Source: Mangifera indica | Taxonomy: Eukaryota > Streptophyta > Magnoliopsida > Sapindales > Anacardiaceae | DNA: 64,000 nucleotides | NCBI RefSeq assembly: GCF_011075055.1 | Contig: NC_058150.1 | Span: 7,006,001-7,070,000, forward strand | Direction: 5' to 3' | In this document: piece by piece, positions 1-10,450 of the stretch | Layout of the letters: the number at the start of each line of letters is the position of its first letter | How positions within the stretch are numbered: the first letter of the stretch is position 1 | Translations under genes and position numbers: made by a program | Notes under the pieces: model-generated | What the model saw: the letters and a program-made list of their open reading frames with translations, nothing else | Database searches by the model: none | Told to the model about the DNA's origin: nothing

Positions 1-540
1 GAGGATTTTAATCCTCATCCCCGTCTCTGACCTATTTGCATTGTGGGGATGATAAGAATTTTTTATCTTCTTTTTGTGAAAAAAATCTCCTTCTTTATCT
101 CTCTCTTGTTCTCGTAAAGAAAAATTCCCTCTCTATACCTACGGACAAAAATTTTCTCTTTATACTCTTTAAACATAATATAAATATATTAAATAATAAA
201 ATTAAGTAAAATTAAATTCAACCCATTATTTCAAATATTATAAATATCATATATTAACCACTTTAATATGCACAATAAAAATTTAAATAAATTTGAAAGA
301 TATAAATAATCTAAAAATAGAAAAATATGTTAGTATTTTAAGTAAATATATTAATATAAAATGACAGGGTGGGACGAGGGTGAGGAAGGGACACGTGTAT
401 CCCTAACCTCGGTTTGTCCCTGATAACAAAGATTTTTGTGTCCTTATCCTTTTTTCTATTTTTATCGAAAAATTTTCTCTTCGTTAAGATTTGAGAGACT
501 CAAGATCTTTAAATTTGAATAAAAATTGTCATCTCTAACT
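1..540. other. AT-rich non-coding stretch
   Basis: No gene or intact reading frame is visible. The sequence alternates pyrimidine-rich runs with AT-rich runs. It also holds a G-rich patch near 365-420 of the kind seen in decayed plant repeats. I cannot assign it to a family. It borders the 3' LTR-like end of the minus-strand gypsy relic. Confidence 0.4.
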
Positions 541-674
541 TCTATTTCAAGCGACCCACCCAAGCGACCTTTCCCCGTCATTTGGAGTTCTCTAAAATTT
601 CAACCAACCCCACAATTGTTTCCCCGTAAATTCCTCTAATAGCAGCCACACGTCTCCTATTGTACACCTGGAAG

Positions 675-1173
675 GTAGGAGTAGCAATATTACACTACTC
701 CTTGATTACGACCATGTCCTCAAAGTGTAGTGAAGGAAACTTCTCCTTGACCTTGATTACTTCCCACGTGTTCTCATAGTCCGAAATTTGGCACTATCTA
801 ATCAGCCACTCCTTGGGTCCATAAGCAACCATTCTCTCTCGTAAAACCCTCTCCGATTGTAACACTGTACTTTATGTTCTCAGACAGACAACGTGGTAAT
901 AATTGAGAGGCGATAGTCGGTTCAATTCTTTTCATAAGCTGAGTCATGGACAACCGATTGGATCTTTGCCTCAAGGGGAAGGGAAAGCCTTGCACACTCC
1001 ATGATCTCGAATGAACTATAATAACAAGGACTCAACTTCTTATTTGGGTTATGGGCTAGAGAACCGAAGCGGTATGATTGTATCTTCAAAAACACTTGTT
1101 CCCCATTGCAAAAATCCATTACTACTTGTCCCAAATCTGCGAACTTTTTTGTTTTTTCTTGTGCCTTCCTAAG
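675..1173 (-). pseudogene. Gypsy integrase C-terminus and chromodomain-like tail (relic)
   Basis: Translating the minus strand gives the typical chromovirus integrase C-terminal pattern: 'VFLKIQSYRFGSLA', then 'KLSPCYYSSFEI', then a damaged 'IHPVFHVS'-type stretch. After frame changes comes a chromodomain-like end with 'YENTWEVIK' and 'FPSLHFEDMV' before a stop near 692. These are the landmarks of the GPY/F module and the tail that tethers such integrases to chromatin. Internal stops and frameshifts show it is dead. The 5' part lies beyond the copia insertion at 7057-7200. Confidence 0.8.
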
Positions 1174-1547
1174 TATTAGATCCAGTCCACCTATGATAGG
1201 TTGACCCGATCTATTAGAACTATAAAAGGCAAAATTAACCCTTATAAATAATAATAACCTTTTTACTCTTGACAGATATTAAGATTAACTGTCACTTTCC
1301 CTTTTAATAAAAAGTAGTGTAACTTCTATTAGAATTGACTCTTATGCTAAAACTCACAGAATGCTCTCTCCTCCAATATTCTCCTCATATGTAAGAAATT
1401 TTTACAGAAAACAAAAAAGCAAATCAAGCAAAGTGTGTTGTAGATTCCGATAGAAGTGCATTGGATCACCAATCATCATCAAAGTTTTCGATTACTAAAT
1501 CGGATATGTTTTTCTATGATCTTGGACCCTTTTAATTTCCACTAACA
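1174..1547 (+). repeat. 5' LTR of copia element 1174-7056
   Basis: It aligns along its full 374-bp length with 6683-7056, with scattered substitutions. Shared landmarks include 'gacccgatctatta', 'gttaactgtcac', 'gtaagaaatttttaca' and the end 'tggacccttttaatttc' followed by 'ctaaca'. The presumed initial TG is changed to TA in both copies. Confidence 0.92.
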
Positions 1548-1561
1548 TTGGTATCAGAGCC
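1548..1561 (+). promoter_or_regulatory. Primer binding site (initiator tRNA-Met)
   Basis: The sequence 'ttggtatcagagcc' directly follows the 5' LTR. 'TGGTATCAGAGC' is the complement of the plant initiator tRNA-Met 3' end and is the usual copia minus-strand primer site. Confidence 0.92.
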
Positions 1562-2377
1562 TTGTTTTATCTGTACAATTGTGATGTTGGTGATATAAAC
1601 ATGATTTAGAAGTATGTTTAGAAATTAATTAGCGTGAATAGTGTATTTTTTTATTTAAATGCGTACGGATGTATTTTATTTTTAATGAATTCGTTGTGAT
1701 TTTGTGGAATTGATGCATAGAATCATATTAGGATGCATTCTAAATATGAGAAGCATGTTAAGTTATAAAAAATTGCATTAAATTCGAATGAAATTGAACA
1801 ATTCTCGATGGCTAGTTTTTCACCCAAAACCGTGATGTTCATGCATTTAATTTGTCGAAATCCGGCGACGTTTTCACTAGAAATTCTATGAATATGAATC
1901 TGCATGCTACGAGTTTCAAAAGCCCTATGAAATCATCGTCGTTTGATGGCCGAAAAGTGACCAATTTTGTCGTAAAAAACTAGGGTTCATATTGCTATCG
2001 CAGGTTGCAGTTGGGTCGGGAAAACCCAATTGCTAAACACGATTAGTCAATGGATTGGTCAAAACCTGTTGGTCAATAGGTTAAACCACTAGTCCACTAG
2101 GTCGACCCAATCCGGGTCCTAACCCATAGATAGACCGATCAACGTTAGACAGTCAACAGTCAATGCTCAAATAATTGACCAATCAACGGTCAACATTTGA
2201 CCGACACGTGAGAATTGTCACCGACGTGTGAAAGCATGAGTTGACGCATGATGACCTTATTCCGGCGTGTGGCAGCACGTGAGCTATGTTCTCCGGCACG
2301 TGGCAATGTGTGAGCCAGGTTTTTGGTGCTTGGGAGCCCATACATGCTTTCATTTATGTTTGGCTGCTTGTACAAAC

Positions 2378-2738
2378 ATGCATAGTTTTATCCACAATTG
2401 AAGCAGAATTTGTGGCATATTCTGTAGCAGTGCAAGAAGCCATTTAGTTGAAAAGATTTTTTGAGAATTTAGGTGTACTGGATGCAACAATTGGTCGTAT
2501 AGTTATGTATTATGATAATCAAGCTATGATAACTTTCACAAGAGATCCCAAATTCCATAATAAAACCAAATATATCGACACCAGATATAATTTTGTCAGA
2601 GACATCATTTCAAAGAAGAAAGTGATAGTACAATATATTTCTACATGTAATATGATTGCTGATCCTTTAACCAAACCGATTTCAAGAGATGTATATCTTA
2701 CACGTGTTAAGTCTCTTGACTTACGTAGAATATGGTAG
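2378..2738 (+). pseudogene. Copia RNase H C-terminal relic
   Basis: The frame gives 'EAEFVAYS'-like residues, a stop near 2445, then an open run with 'YYDNQAMITFTRDPKFHNKT' and 'KYIDTRYNFVRDII', ending 'ADPLTKPIS'. These match the Ty1/copia RNase H landmarks (the CDNQSA box, the H-x-RTKHI box, and ADxFTK). It lies in the same orientation as the surrounding LTRs. The upstream 830 bases after the primer site hold no gag or protease signal, only short diverged copies of a TTGGTCAA-like motif. Confidence 0.85.
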
Positions 2739-3559
2739 ATGACTTGTTAAGTATATATTGTACTTGTAACACATAATTAGAACATCAAAGAATTTGAATT
2801 TATCTTATTCATGTGTTTGAATTCTTGGTGTTTATCCATATACACATTGTTTTAGAAAACTCAACAAGATGATAATGTCAAACAAGTTTGATTGGATCTC
2901 TTCTACGAGCAATCGCCTTTAACGCTGAGGAGAGTGTGCAAAGATGAGACATGTTTCTTAAAATTGATACCACTGAGAGAGTGCACTTAGAAGATGAGAG
3001 TTGCTTAAGAAACAAATTATTGGATATGTCATCGTGATAATTAATCAAGACGAGGTCATGATTTGATGAATTTGAAAATACCCAATTTGGATTCCCCACG
3101 TCCAAATAACTTATGAATGCTAGATATGAGTTCTTAATATATAATAATGCCTGCAAGATTGGAAAAATGATTAAGAATTCAGGTGAGGTGCTAAGTGCAG
3201 CAACTGAACTAACATATGTACAATGTTGGTAATGACATTTTGAAAAGATACACATTGTAGCACATGATTCATACCATGTGTGCATAAGTAAGACAACCAT
3301 TTGAAATAGTGGAAGGATGAATTCATGCTCGTTGACTGTGTGAGACTTTATGAGGATTACCTCAAATTGATACCTTTTGACTCTTTATTGTTATTTGATG
3401 TTTACTTTTAGTGTTGCTATCTTAGCTTTGCCTTATGGCTATGTATGATTCAGTCTGTGAAACATGACTAGAAAAACAGTAAAGTTTAAATTAAGAATTT
3501 CGAATAGAAAAGAAAGACTTATATATTACATATGTCCATTGACTAACTGATTATGTCAC

Positions 3560-4123
3560 TGTAACATCTCTGGCCCAATAACCCGGCCCACTGTCAAGAT
3601 ATTGTCTACTTTGGACACACAGTCTATCATAGATTTGCTTCTGGGCTTTGCAACCCAAAACACGTCTTAACAGTTAAGGAGTTCACAGGCTATTTAACTA
3701 ATCGAATTCTCTCACCACTAACCAATATAGGATACATAGACAGACCCAACATCTCTCCCGCGCTTTGTCGATGTGGGATTCGCTTAAAGGTATCACATAC
3801 ACCCCTCCTTACGGGACTCAATGTCCTCGCTGAGGTTTGCCCCACCATCATTCAAGAGGACACGCGGAGCTACTCTGATACCATTTGTAACATCCCTGAC
3901 CCAATAACTCGACCCACTGTTAAGATATTATCTACTTTGGACACACAGTCCATCATGGGTTTGCTTCTGGGCTTTGCAATCCAAAACGCGTCTTAACAGT
4001 TAAGGAGCTCACAGGCTATTTAACCAATCAGATTCTTCCACCACTAACCAATGTAGGATACATAGACAGACCCAGCATCTCTCCCGTGCTTTGTTGATGT
4101 GGGATTCGTCTAAGGGTATCACA
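3560..4123 (-). mobile_element. TRIM (terminal-repeat retrotransposon in miniature)
   Basis: Two 238-bp direct repeats (3560-3797 and 3886-4123) flank only 88 bp of internal DNA. Each begins 'tgtaacatc' and ends 'ggtatcaca'. On the minus strand the internal segment starts with the primer site 'tggtatcagag' (complement at about 3873-3884) right beside the LTR at 3886-4123. It ends with a purine run (complement of 'cccctcctta') beside the other LTR. That fixes the orientation as minus. Flanking 5-mers GTCAC and ATCAC are a likely target duplication with one mismatch. It has no coding capacity, so it depends on proteins of other elements. A solo LTR of the same family sits at 51168-51396. Confidence 0.9.
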
Positions 4124-4141
4124 ATCACTTATGTGAGAGAT

Positions 4142-6392
4142 TGTAATACCCTCAGGTATATTCCAGGGGCAATTATGTCTTTTGACCATGTTTTGAGATT
4201 TTTTCCATTTTAAATATATATATGTATGGGTGTGTTTATATATATATATACAAAAAAAAAAGACAAAAAAAAAGAGATAAAGAGAAAAAGGGAGATAAAA
4301 CTTAGATAAAGGGAGAGAAAAATCAAAAAAGGCATCTCATACCATTTTTCCATCATTTCTTCTGCCCTTCCAGAAAAATCAGCCTCTTCATGCTTGTTTT
4401 CTTCATTTTTTAGAAGGAACTTGGATGCTTGGAAGAGAAGAAAGAAAAGAAAAGAAAAGAAAAGGAAGCACTTGGAAGCTTTGGTAACCAAAGATCTCCT
4501 TCCTTCTCCTTTTATCTATGTTTATATACATGTTATGTGAATATGTTAGTGTGTTTTGGTATTGATTTAAAGTGATTTTGGTGATAAAGGAAGCAAAACA
4601 AAAAGAAGGAAGCCAACTTGCAAAGATTTTGCTTGAAACAAGGTAAGAGGTATCCTCCCTGATATGTTGCATGTTTTAGGCTTTTGGTTCTTTGGATCTA
4701 TGTTATAAATGATGAATTTGAAGTTGAGGAATGTTGTTTTGCCATTTGGGATGTCTATGTGTGTTATTTTGTTCATGGTAGAAAGTTGCATGATATTTAC
4801 AGTTTTGCCATTGAGTTCGTCCCATGTTTTGGCTACCTTATCTGATGAATTATGAGTGCTATTATATCTTGTTGGAAAGCTCTTTGAATCCAATTTCCAA
4901 TTTTATATAGCTTGTATTAATTAGAGATCATTTGGACTGTTAAAGATTTGTATGAACCGAAGGGACTGGTTTACAGAGGAGGCAGTTTTGTCACTGAGTT
5001 TATCTCACGTTTTGACTGTCTTATCTATGGAATTATGAGTGCTATTATATCTCGTTGGAAATCTCTTTGAATTCTATTTTCAGTGATATATACCTTGCAT
5101 GAATTGGGAATCATTTGGATTGTTAAATATTGCATGAACCACAAGGATTGCTTTACCAAATAAACAGAAGAGGCAGTTTTTGTCACTGAATTTATCTCAC
5201 GTTTTGACTGTCTTATCTATTGAATTATGAGTACTATTATAGCTTGTTGGAAAGATATTTGAATCCCCTTTTCAACGATATATAGCTTGTATGAATTAGA
5301 AACCGTTTGGGCTGTTAAATTGTATGAAAAGGAAGGCTGCCCTGCTAAATGACTATTCTGTGAACAGTATTTCGTAGTTTTGGGCAAGAAAGAAAGAAAG
5401 AAAAAGAGGAGAAAAAAGAAAGGAAGAAGAAAGAAAGGAAAGGAAAGAAAATAAGAAAAGAAAAAGAAAGAAAATGAAGAAAAGAAAAAGAAAGAAAAAC
5501 AAGAAAAGGAATTTGGGGCTCAAGATTTAAGGGTCGTCCCAAGAGTAATGTCTGGTAAGTTATGAATAATTTTAGATGGAAGCAAAATTAGTAAGATATA
5601 AGACCTACATGCATGCTATAAACTATGAAGGGGCACTTTATACTACACTACCCGCAGTAGGGTACGTCCGCAGTAGGACACGTCCGTAGTAGGATATAGA
5701 CCCCTAGTAGGGTCTGCTTACAGTAGAGCTCAATTCAGATTCATAAATAGTGTAGTAAAAGAAAGAAAGAGAGCTTGAGCTTAGAAAAGTGTCAAATCCC
5801 TATAGTTAACTTCCAGAAAGTATCAAATAGACATCGGATGGGACAAAATATGGCCCAAATAGTAAAGAATGAACTAGATTACGCCCTCAATCTCTTATAG
5901 AGGTTAGGATGTAAGGTTGAGTCCCGAAAGTGAGTTAGAACAGGAAACGAGATAGTTTACTTGATTCTTTCCCCTTATTGAGTGTTCTTATCACTCACTT
6001 CCTTTTCTTTCCTGATTGCAGGTACAAGTGATCGAGGTAGCTGCGAGGCAGGGCCAGATCAGCGTAGGTAGATCCGATTGGAGCAGGTTATCTCTGGTTT
6101 ATATTACATGCATACAGTGGCATGTTCTTGTCAACTTTTGACTTTTTGAGATTATGGTACAGTTGCATATGATTACTTCCTGTTTTCAGAGGCTTTCATA
6201 TGAGTTTTCATATGAGTATATACATCTTTTGTTCGCTTCCAGATTTTCAGTTTTCTTGGAATACTTCCTAAACACTTTTAATGATGCGTTTATTTTAAAG
6301 TATTTTAAAAAGAAAAAAAAAATAGACGCTTCAAATATTAATTCGTAACATTTCTCCTTCGGTGGGTAGTACTTCTAGGGAGGGATGTTATA
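4142..6392 (+). mobile_element. Solo LTR, 2.25 kb, gypsy-type (copy 1)
   Basis: Ends are 'tgtaatacccTC' and 'gggatgttata', flanked by perfect 5-bp duplications GAGAT (4137-4141 and 6393-6397). No internal retroviral coding region is present, so it is read as a solo LTR left by LTR-LTR recombination. The end sequences and length fit long LTRs of plant chromoviruses such as Tekay/Del. Inside are a purine-rich AAAG-type tract (5380-5515) and three diverged copies of a roughly 180-bp unit starting about 4800, 4985 and 5175. Each carries a 'tgaattatgag' followed by 'ttggaaa' core. A second copy lies inverted at 19376-21665. A non-autonomous element with no LTR is a less likely alternative. Confidence 0.85.
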
Positions 6393-6682
6393 GAGATTGG
6401 ACTTGATCATAGATACATAGGAATATGACACAATAATAAACGAGAGATTATAAGAAGCTAGTGTTATCGAGTAAGTCTAGAGTACTACGAGACTAACGCT
6501 TTAGTATTTTTCGGATTGAAGCAACAATGTTATTCCTAACAGATACATAGTAAATTAGCTCCCAAATGCAAGTTGCTCATAAGATCGCACGACACATTTA
6601 CCAATATAAATTACTCTATTTTATAATATTTCTATGGAAGAGTTTTGTGATTCAGATCACCCTATCATGTGTGAGTGGGAGA

Positions 6683-7056
6683 TATTAGATTCAGTCCACC
6701 CATGATGGGTTGACCCGATCTATTAAGGCTACAAAAGGCAAAATTAACTTTTATAAATGATAATAATTTTTTTGCCTTTGACAGTTATTAAAGTTAACTG
6801 TCACTCTCCCTTTTAATAAAAAGTAGCGTAACTTCTATTGGCACTAGATCTTATGCTAAAACTCACAGAACGCTTTCTCTTCCAATATTCTCCTCATTTG
6901 TAAGAAATTTTTACATAAAACAAAAAAACAAATCAAGCAAAATGTGTTATAGATTCTGACAGGAGTGCATTGGATCACTAATCATCATCAAAGTTTTCGA
7001 TTTCTAAACCGAATATATTTTTCTATGATCATGGACCCTTTTAATTTCTACTAACA
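6683..7056 (+). repeat. 3' LTR of copia element 1174-7056
   Basis: Same length as the 5' LTR at 1174-1547. It is preceded by the purine tract 'gagtgggaga' and followed by the target duplication GTAAG. Confidence 0.9.
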
Positions 7057-7200
7057 GTAAGATTAGCCTTAAGCTCGTCCAAAATGACATTTCACTCTCG
7101 AATTTGCACATTAACTTCTTCAATTGTAGAATTCTCTTCGACCAATTGAAAAAAAGCATAGGTCTCTCCCATATAGGGCTTAAATGGGAGTAATACATGC
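7057..7200 (-). pseudogene. Gypsy integrase fragment on the far side of the copia insertion
   Basis: The minus strand encodes 'ALYGRDL'-like residues, the plant gypsy 'LYGR' landmark, then after a frame change a run with 'VEENSTIEEVNVQIRE' and 'ILDELKANL'. That is the spacer that normally precedes the basic helix and GPY/F module. The next expected residues (LRKAQEK type) lie immediately left of the copia 5' LTR at 1173. The two pieces are therefore one integrase cut by the copia element. Confidence 0.78.
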
Positions 7201-9359
7201 GTTATCGGGGTATTTGATACTAATATTTTTAAAATTGGACTGATGATCAAACTAATTATTTCATTAATTCATAATTCGACTAGTTTAACCAGCCGATTCA
7301 CTAATTCATGCCATATGATATTTCAAAACTTTAAAAGTTAGTTCATTATGTTACAAAATGTTAAAACCAAAATTCTTTTAGATTTCATGAAATATTTATT
7401 TCAAAGCTTAAAGATAATATAAACAGAGATTTACCATCCCATTTCTATGAAGCAATAGTACATTTTCCACCTGTTAAAGAATATGTAATTGAATCAGTTT
7501 CATTTTCCCATCTCACAATAAAAAGGAATTCTATTAATGAAAGTTAAACTTAATATTGTTACAGATCCAGGTGGCTTTCCACCAAATTAAGTCAAGAAAA
7601 AGTGGTGGGAAAGCATTTATTAATTGCAAGCACATGGAGGAAGAAATGGAGAGGGCTGACGCAGGAGAAGAAAAAAGAGGTGTTAGTCAATTGTATTAGG
7701 TAAAAAGGGTGGGGGCAAACTGTCGTATAAACCCCCCCTTTCTATCACTTGTACACACATTTTTTTCTCTTCTCTTCTCTTCTCTTCTCCTCTCTTCATC
7801 CGATTCATATATAAAAACACTCTCTCACTACTTTCTTACTTACTTCCTTCAATTCTTCTTTCATTTCTTCATTTTTCATATTAGTTAAATTAATTTTATA
7901 ACAAATATCAAACTATTAAAATTTTTTTCTTTTTTTAATTTTATTTTTGGTTTTATGTTTTTTTTTACTAACCTTTAAAAATTGATTTAGCCTAAGTATA
8001 AAATAATCAAATCACTCAAAAATAATCAAACTAACTTATCAACTCCAATCTAAAATAACTAAATTCGAGATATTTAAAATTTTTGCAAAACCACTATTAT
8101 AAAAATAAGAATTGTGAAACAAAATTTTATTGACTCTTGGTCAAACCCAATTTAGTCAGTTCACTGATTTTGACTTGGTTTGACCAAGTTAATAAGCAAC
8201 CCACTTTTCAATGTGAACCGAAGTGGATTTGAAGCTAGTTCTCCATTCAACTGGAAGAACCAGTCAATTTAATCTGGTTTTAAAAACTTTATTTGATACT
8301 ATACCAATATTCTGCTTAAACTAATCATTTGCTTCAAGCTAACACTACAAAAACACTATAAATAGGATCTCAGACTTTGATTTACCACCCATATTTGTCT
8401 ATCCATTTGGTGATGGTAAGTTGAACTAAATTTGAGCATGATATCAATGATTTAAAGAGCTTTGAAGGCAAGTAGTTATTAATCTTATTAATTATGATTA
8501 CATTATTTTGAGGTTAAAAGTATAGGCTTATTTGAGTTTTTTATTATGATATTATATTTTTATTCTTACAATTGATCATGTAAAAAGACAATTAATAAAT
8601 TATTAATATTACCTTGGAATATAATAATTCTGTTTTGACAAAATATCGGTTTGCGTCAAAATATATTTTCATGTGTTATTTTATAATAAATGAAATGATT
8701 CTTTGACATTTGATAAATTTTGTTTCGTAATAATTTATGTCGTTATATGTTGAGTTTTGATATGACTTTATTTTTTACATAGTTTGAGTTAATTCAAATC
8801 AGGTCATATCAACCTGCAAATATTTGGGTTCGGTTTAAGATTGAAAAATTTTAACATGATTCTGTTTCGGATCGGGTTAGGCTATAGGTTTTCAATCCAA
8901 AATATGAATTGACAAAATACGAACACAATCTAATAATACAAATTGTTAAGTCTATATTTATCGAAGTTGGATCCTCGTGTAACTCCATATTTTTCCCTTG
9001 CTATCTAAATTTTACAATTTATGTCCTCCCATCGACTTTGAGTTCTCCCAGTTCGTGCAACCAAACCACCCTCATTATCGCATCCAAACCACCTAACTCC
9101 AAGGAAAAGAAGACTTCTTGAGGCTTTGCTTGGAACTCAATATTAGATAGATCGAAAATTCCCCCTTGGTTGATTGACACGAGTGGTGAACTTGGGCATA
9201 TGTGTTTAGGTTTAAATAATTAATGGTCTAGTGAATTAGTAATATTTACTTGAATTGCCTGGATTGAAGAATTGCAAGCTTTCTTCATTTATGCTACCTA
9301 CTTCAAATAGGTTTTGACTCATTGGAAAAGTTCCCTTGGGTTGGGTTTCCCCTTCAGGT
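7201..9359. other. AT-rich stretch without a recognisable gene
   Basis: No protein family is recognisable. A pyrimidine microsatellite of CTCTT units lies at about 7766-7797, followed by 'catatataaaaacactctc', which resembles a plant TATA plus start region but has no credible open frame downstream. At 8110-8260 there are short diverged repeats of a TTGACCAA/TTGGTCAA type. The stretch occupies the place where the pol of the minus-strand gypsy relic should be, so it is either decayed pol or later insertions. Confidence 0.35.
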
Positions 9360-10000
9360 CATGGCACAATTCCTCTATTCAATTTTTTAGGCTAGGTCAA
9401 GGGGTTGGTCCAAGTTGGATGAGTCAAGCATTTGAAGCTCTGCCCATATCTCCTTTTTCAAGCCGTTAAGAAACACCCCATTAGCAACTGGTCAGAGATA
9501 TCAATCAACGTCACTAACAAAACCTCAAATCGGCAACGATGATGTCCCTCTGTCAAAGTGCCATGAATTTCTGGTGAGAAGATCTGCCTTGTCAAGGTAT
9601 GAATTTCTCAATGGAACACAGGTAGCTCCAACTGTCAAACACTTGTATCTCACCAAGTTTCCTCCTGAGCCAAGATGCTTTCTGTCCAATTCACCCCCTG
9701 TTATGTTGTCGCATCAATATTAATATTCTCTATAGCTGGTCTAGGAGAATCTTGCCCCATCCTGGTTGTTGCCCCTGTGTTTCTTGCTCCACTGACAATG
9801 AAGATTTTCCTCTCATGACTCTTCCCAGGTCTTTCGTCTAAGCTGACAAATTCTACATGTCTCCTAGACACTCTTGCAAGCCCTGCAACTTCACCATTAT
9901 CACAAAGAAGCGAACATTTTTTATGGGATAATTCATTAACTTCCCTTTTTATCTCACACACCCTTTTTGTTTAATTCATGTTTGCCTCCATTCTTGTTTC
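9360..10000 (-). pseudogene. Gypsy gag relic
   Basis: On the minus strand, downstream of the primer site, three frames carry gag landmarks of plant gypsy elements. The clearest is 'FLNGLKKEIWAELQML' followed by 'DLA', then a stop, then 'KIE', the motif that precedes the zinc-knuckle part of chromovirus gag. Several stops and frameshifts break it. An 86-codon open run at 9701-9961 is part of the same relic rather than a gene. Confidence 0.7.
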
Positions 10001-10018
10001 AACCATTTCCAAAAGAAA

Positions 10019-10450
10019 GCTCTGATACCACTTCAGCACCTAGCCAATTCACACACACAACTAACACAAACACATCCAAATGCAGTTTTCCAGAAATTGC
10101 AAAAGATTAAGACAAAAATTGGAATAACTCCCTGTTGTATTCACAGAAGACTCAAACTATTTACATCAATTCTCTCCTACAACTAGTATAAAGCAAAACA
10201 ACAAGAAATCAAAAATAGATAATCGACAATTTGAAGAATCTGAGACCTCCCTTCGCCAGTGGTAGCCCAAACCATTTCCATAATCTATCTTATTGCCTTT
10301 TCTCTCTCCCATTGTCCCCCTATTATTCCACCCTTCTAACTAATTTCTTAAGCCTCCATTCTAAGCAAACCCCGTGGCTTTTCCCCATCATTTTGAATGA
10401 ATTCTCTACAATCTCAACCAACCCCAAAATTGATCAATTTTATTTTGACT
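10019..10450 (-). repeat. Primer site and LTR-like end of the gypsy relic
   Basis: The complement of 10019-10030 is 'tggtatcagagc', the initiator tRNA-Met primer site. The sequence to its right, up to about 10450, is the expected position of the 5' LTR for a minus-strand element. It shares a block (10360-10435) with 545-625 near the other end. I could not locate exact TG/CA ends or a target duplication, so the borders are approximate. Confidence 0.6.

Larger units (their letters stand above)
1174..7056 (+). mobile_element. Ty1/copia element with paired LTRs, internally deleted and carrying two later insertions
   Basis: LTRs of equal length (374 bp) occupy 1174-1547 and 6683-7056. Both start 'tattaga' and end 'ctaaca'. 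A Met-tRNA primer site follows the 5' LTR (1548-1561) and a purine tract 'gagtgggaga' precedes the 3' LTR (6673-6682). The flanking 5-mers are CTAAG (1169-1173) and GTAAG (7057-7061), a target duplication with one mismatch. The only recognisable protein is the RNase H end at 2378-2738, so gag, protease, integrase and most RT are lost. A TRIM (3560-4123) and a gypsy-type solo LTR (4142-6392) inserted into its 3' part. LTR divergence is clear by eye, so it is old. Confidence 0.9.
541..10450 (-). mobile_element. Decayed Ty3/gypsy element, split by a copia insertion
   Basis: The pieces lie on the minus strand in the correct order. An LTR-like end and tRNA-Met primer site lie at 10019-10450, a gag relic at about 9360-10000, an integrase piece at 7057-7200, the integrase C-terminus plus chromodomain-like tail at 675-1173, and an LTR-like end below 660. 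The two outer ends share a recognisable block: 545-625 resembles 10360-10435, including a run 'ctcaaccaacccc' or close to it. The integrase piece breaks exactly at the borders of the copia element (1174-7056), and the reading frame resumes on the other side. Most of gag-pol (protease, RT, RNase H) is missing or unrecognisable between 7200 and 9360. The chromodomain-like tail and Met primer site suggest a chromovirus. Confidence 0.75.

Noticed and set aside
2878..3300. 140-codon open frame on the minus strand
   Set aside because: It lies in the 3' non-coding part of the copia element, antisense to it, with no family landmarks.
3560..4123. Two 238-bp direct repeats considered as a simple tandem duplication
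   Set aside because: The 88-bp spacer contains a primer site and purine tract in the right places, TG/CA ends are present, and a solo copy with perfect duplication occurs at 51168, so a TRIM explains it better.
7741..7860. TATA-like motif and pyrimidine-rich leader as a gene promoter
   Set aside because: No believable coding frame or exon follows within 1.5 kb; left as part of an unassigned stretch.
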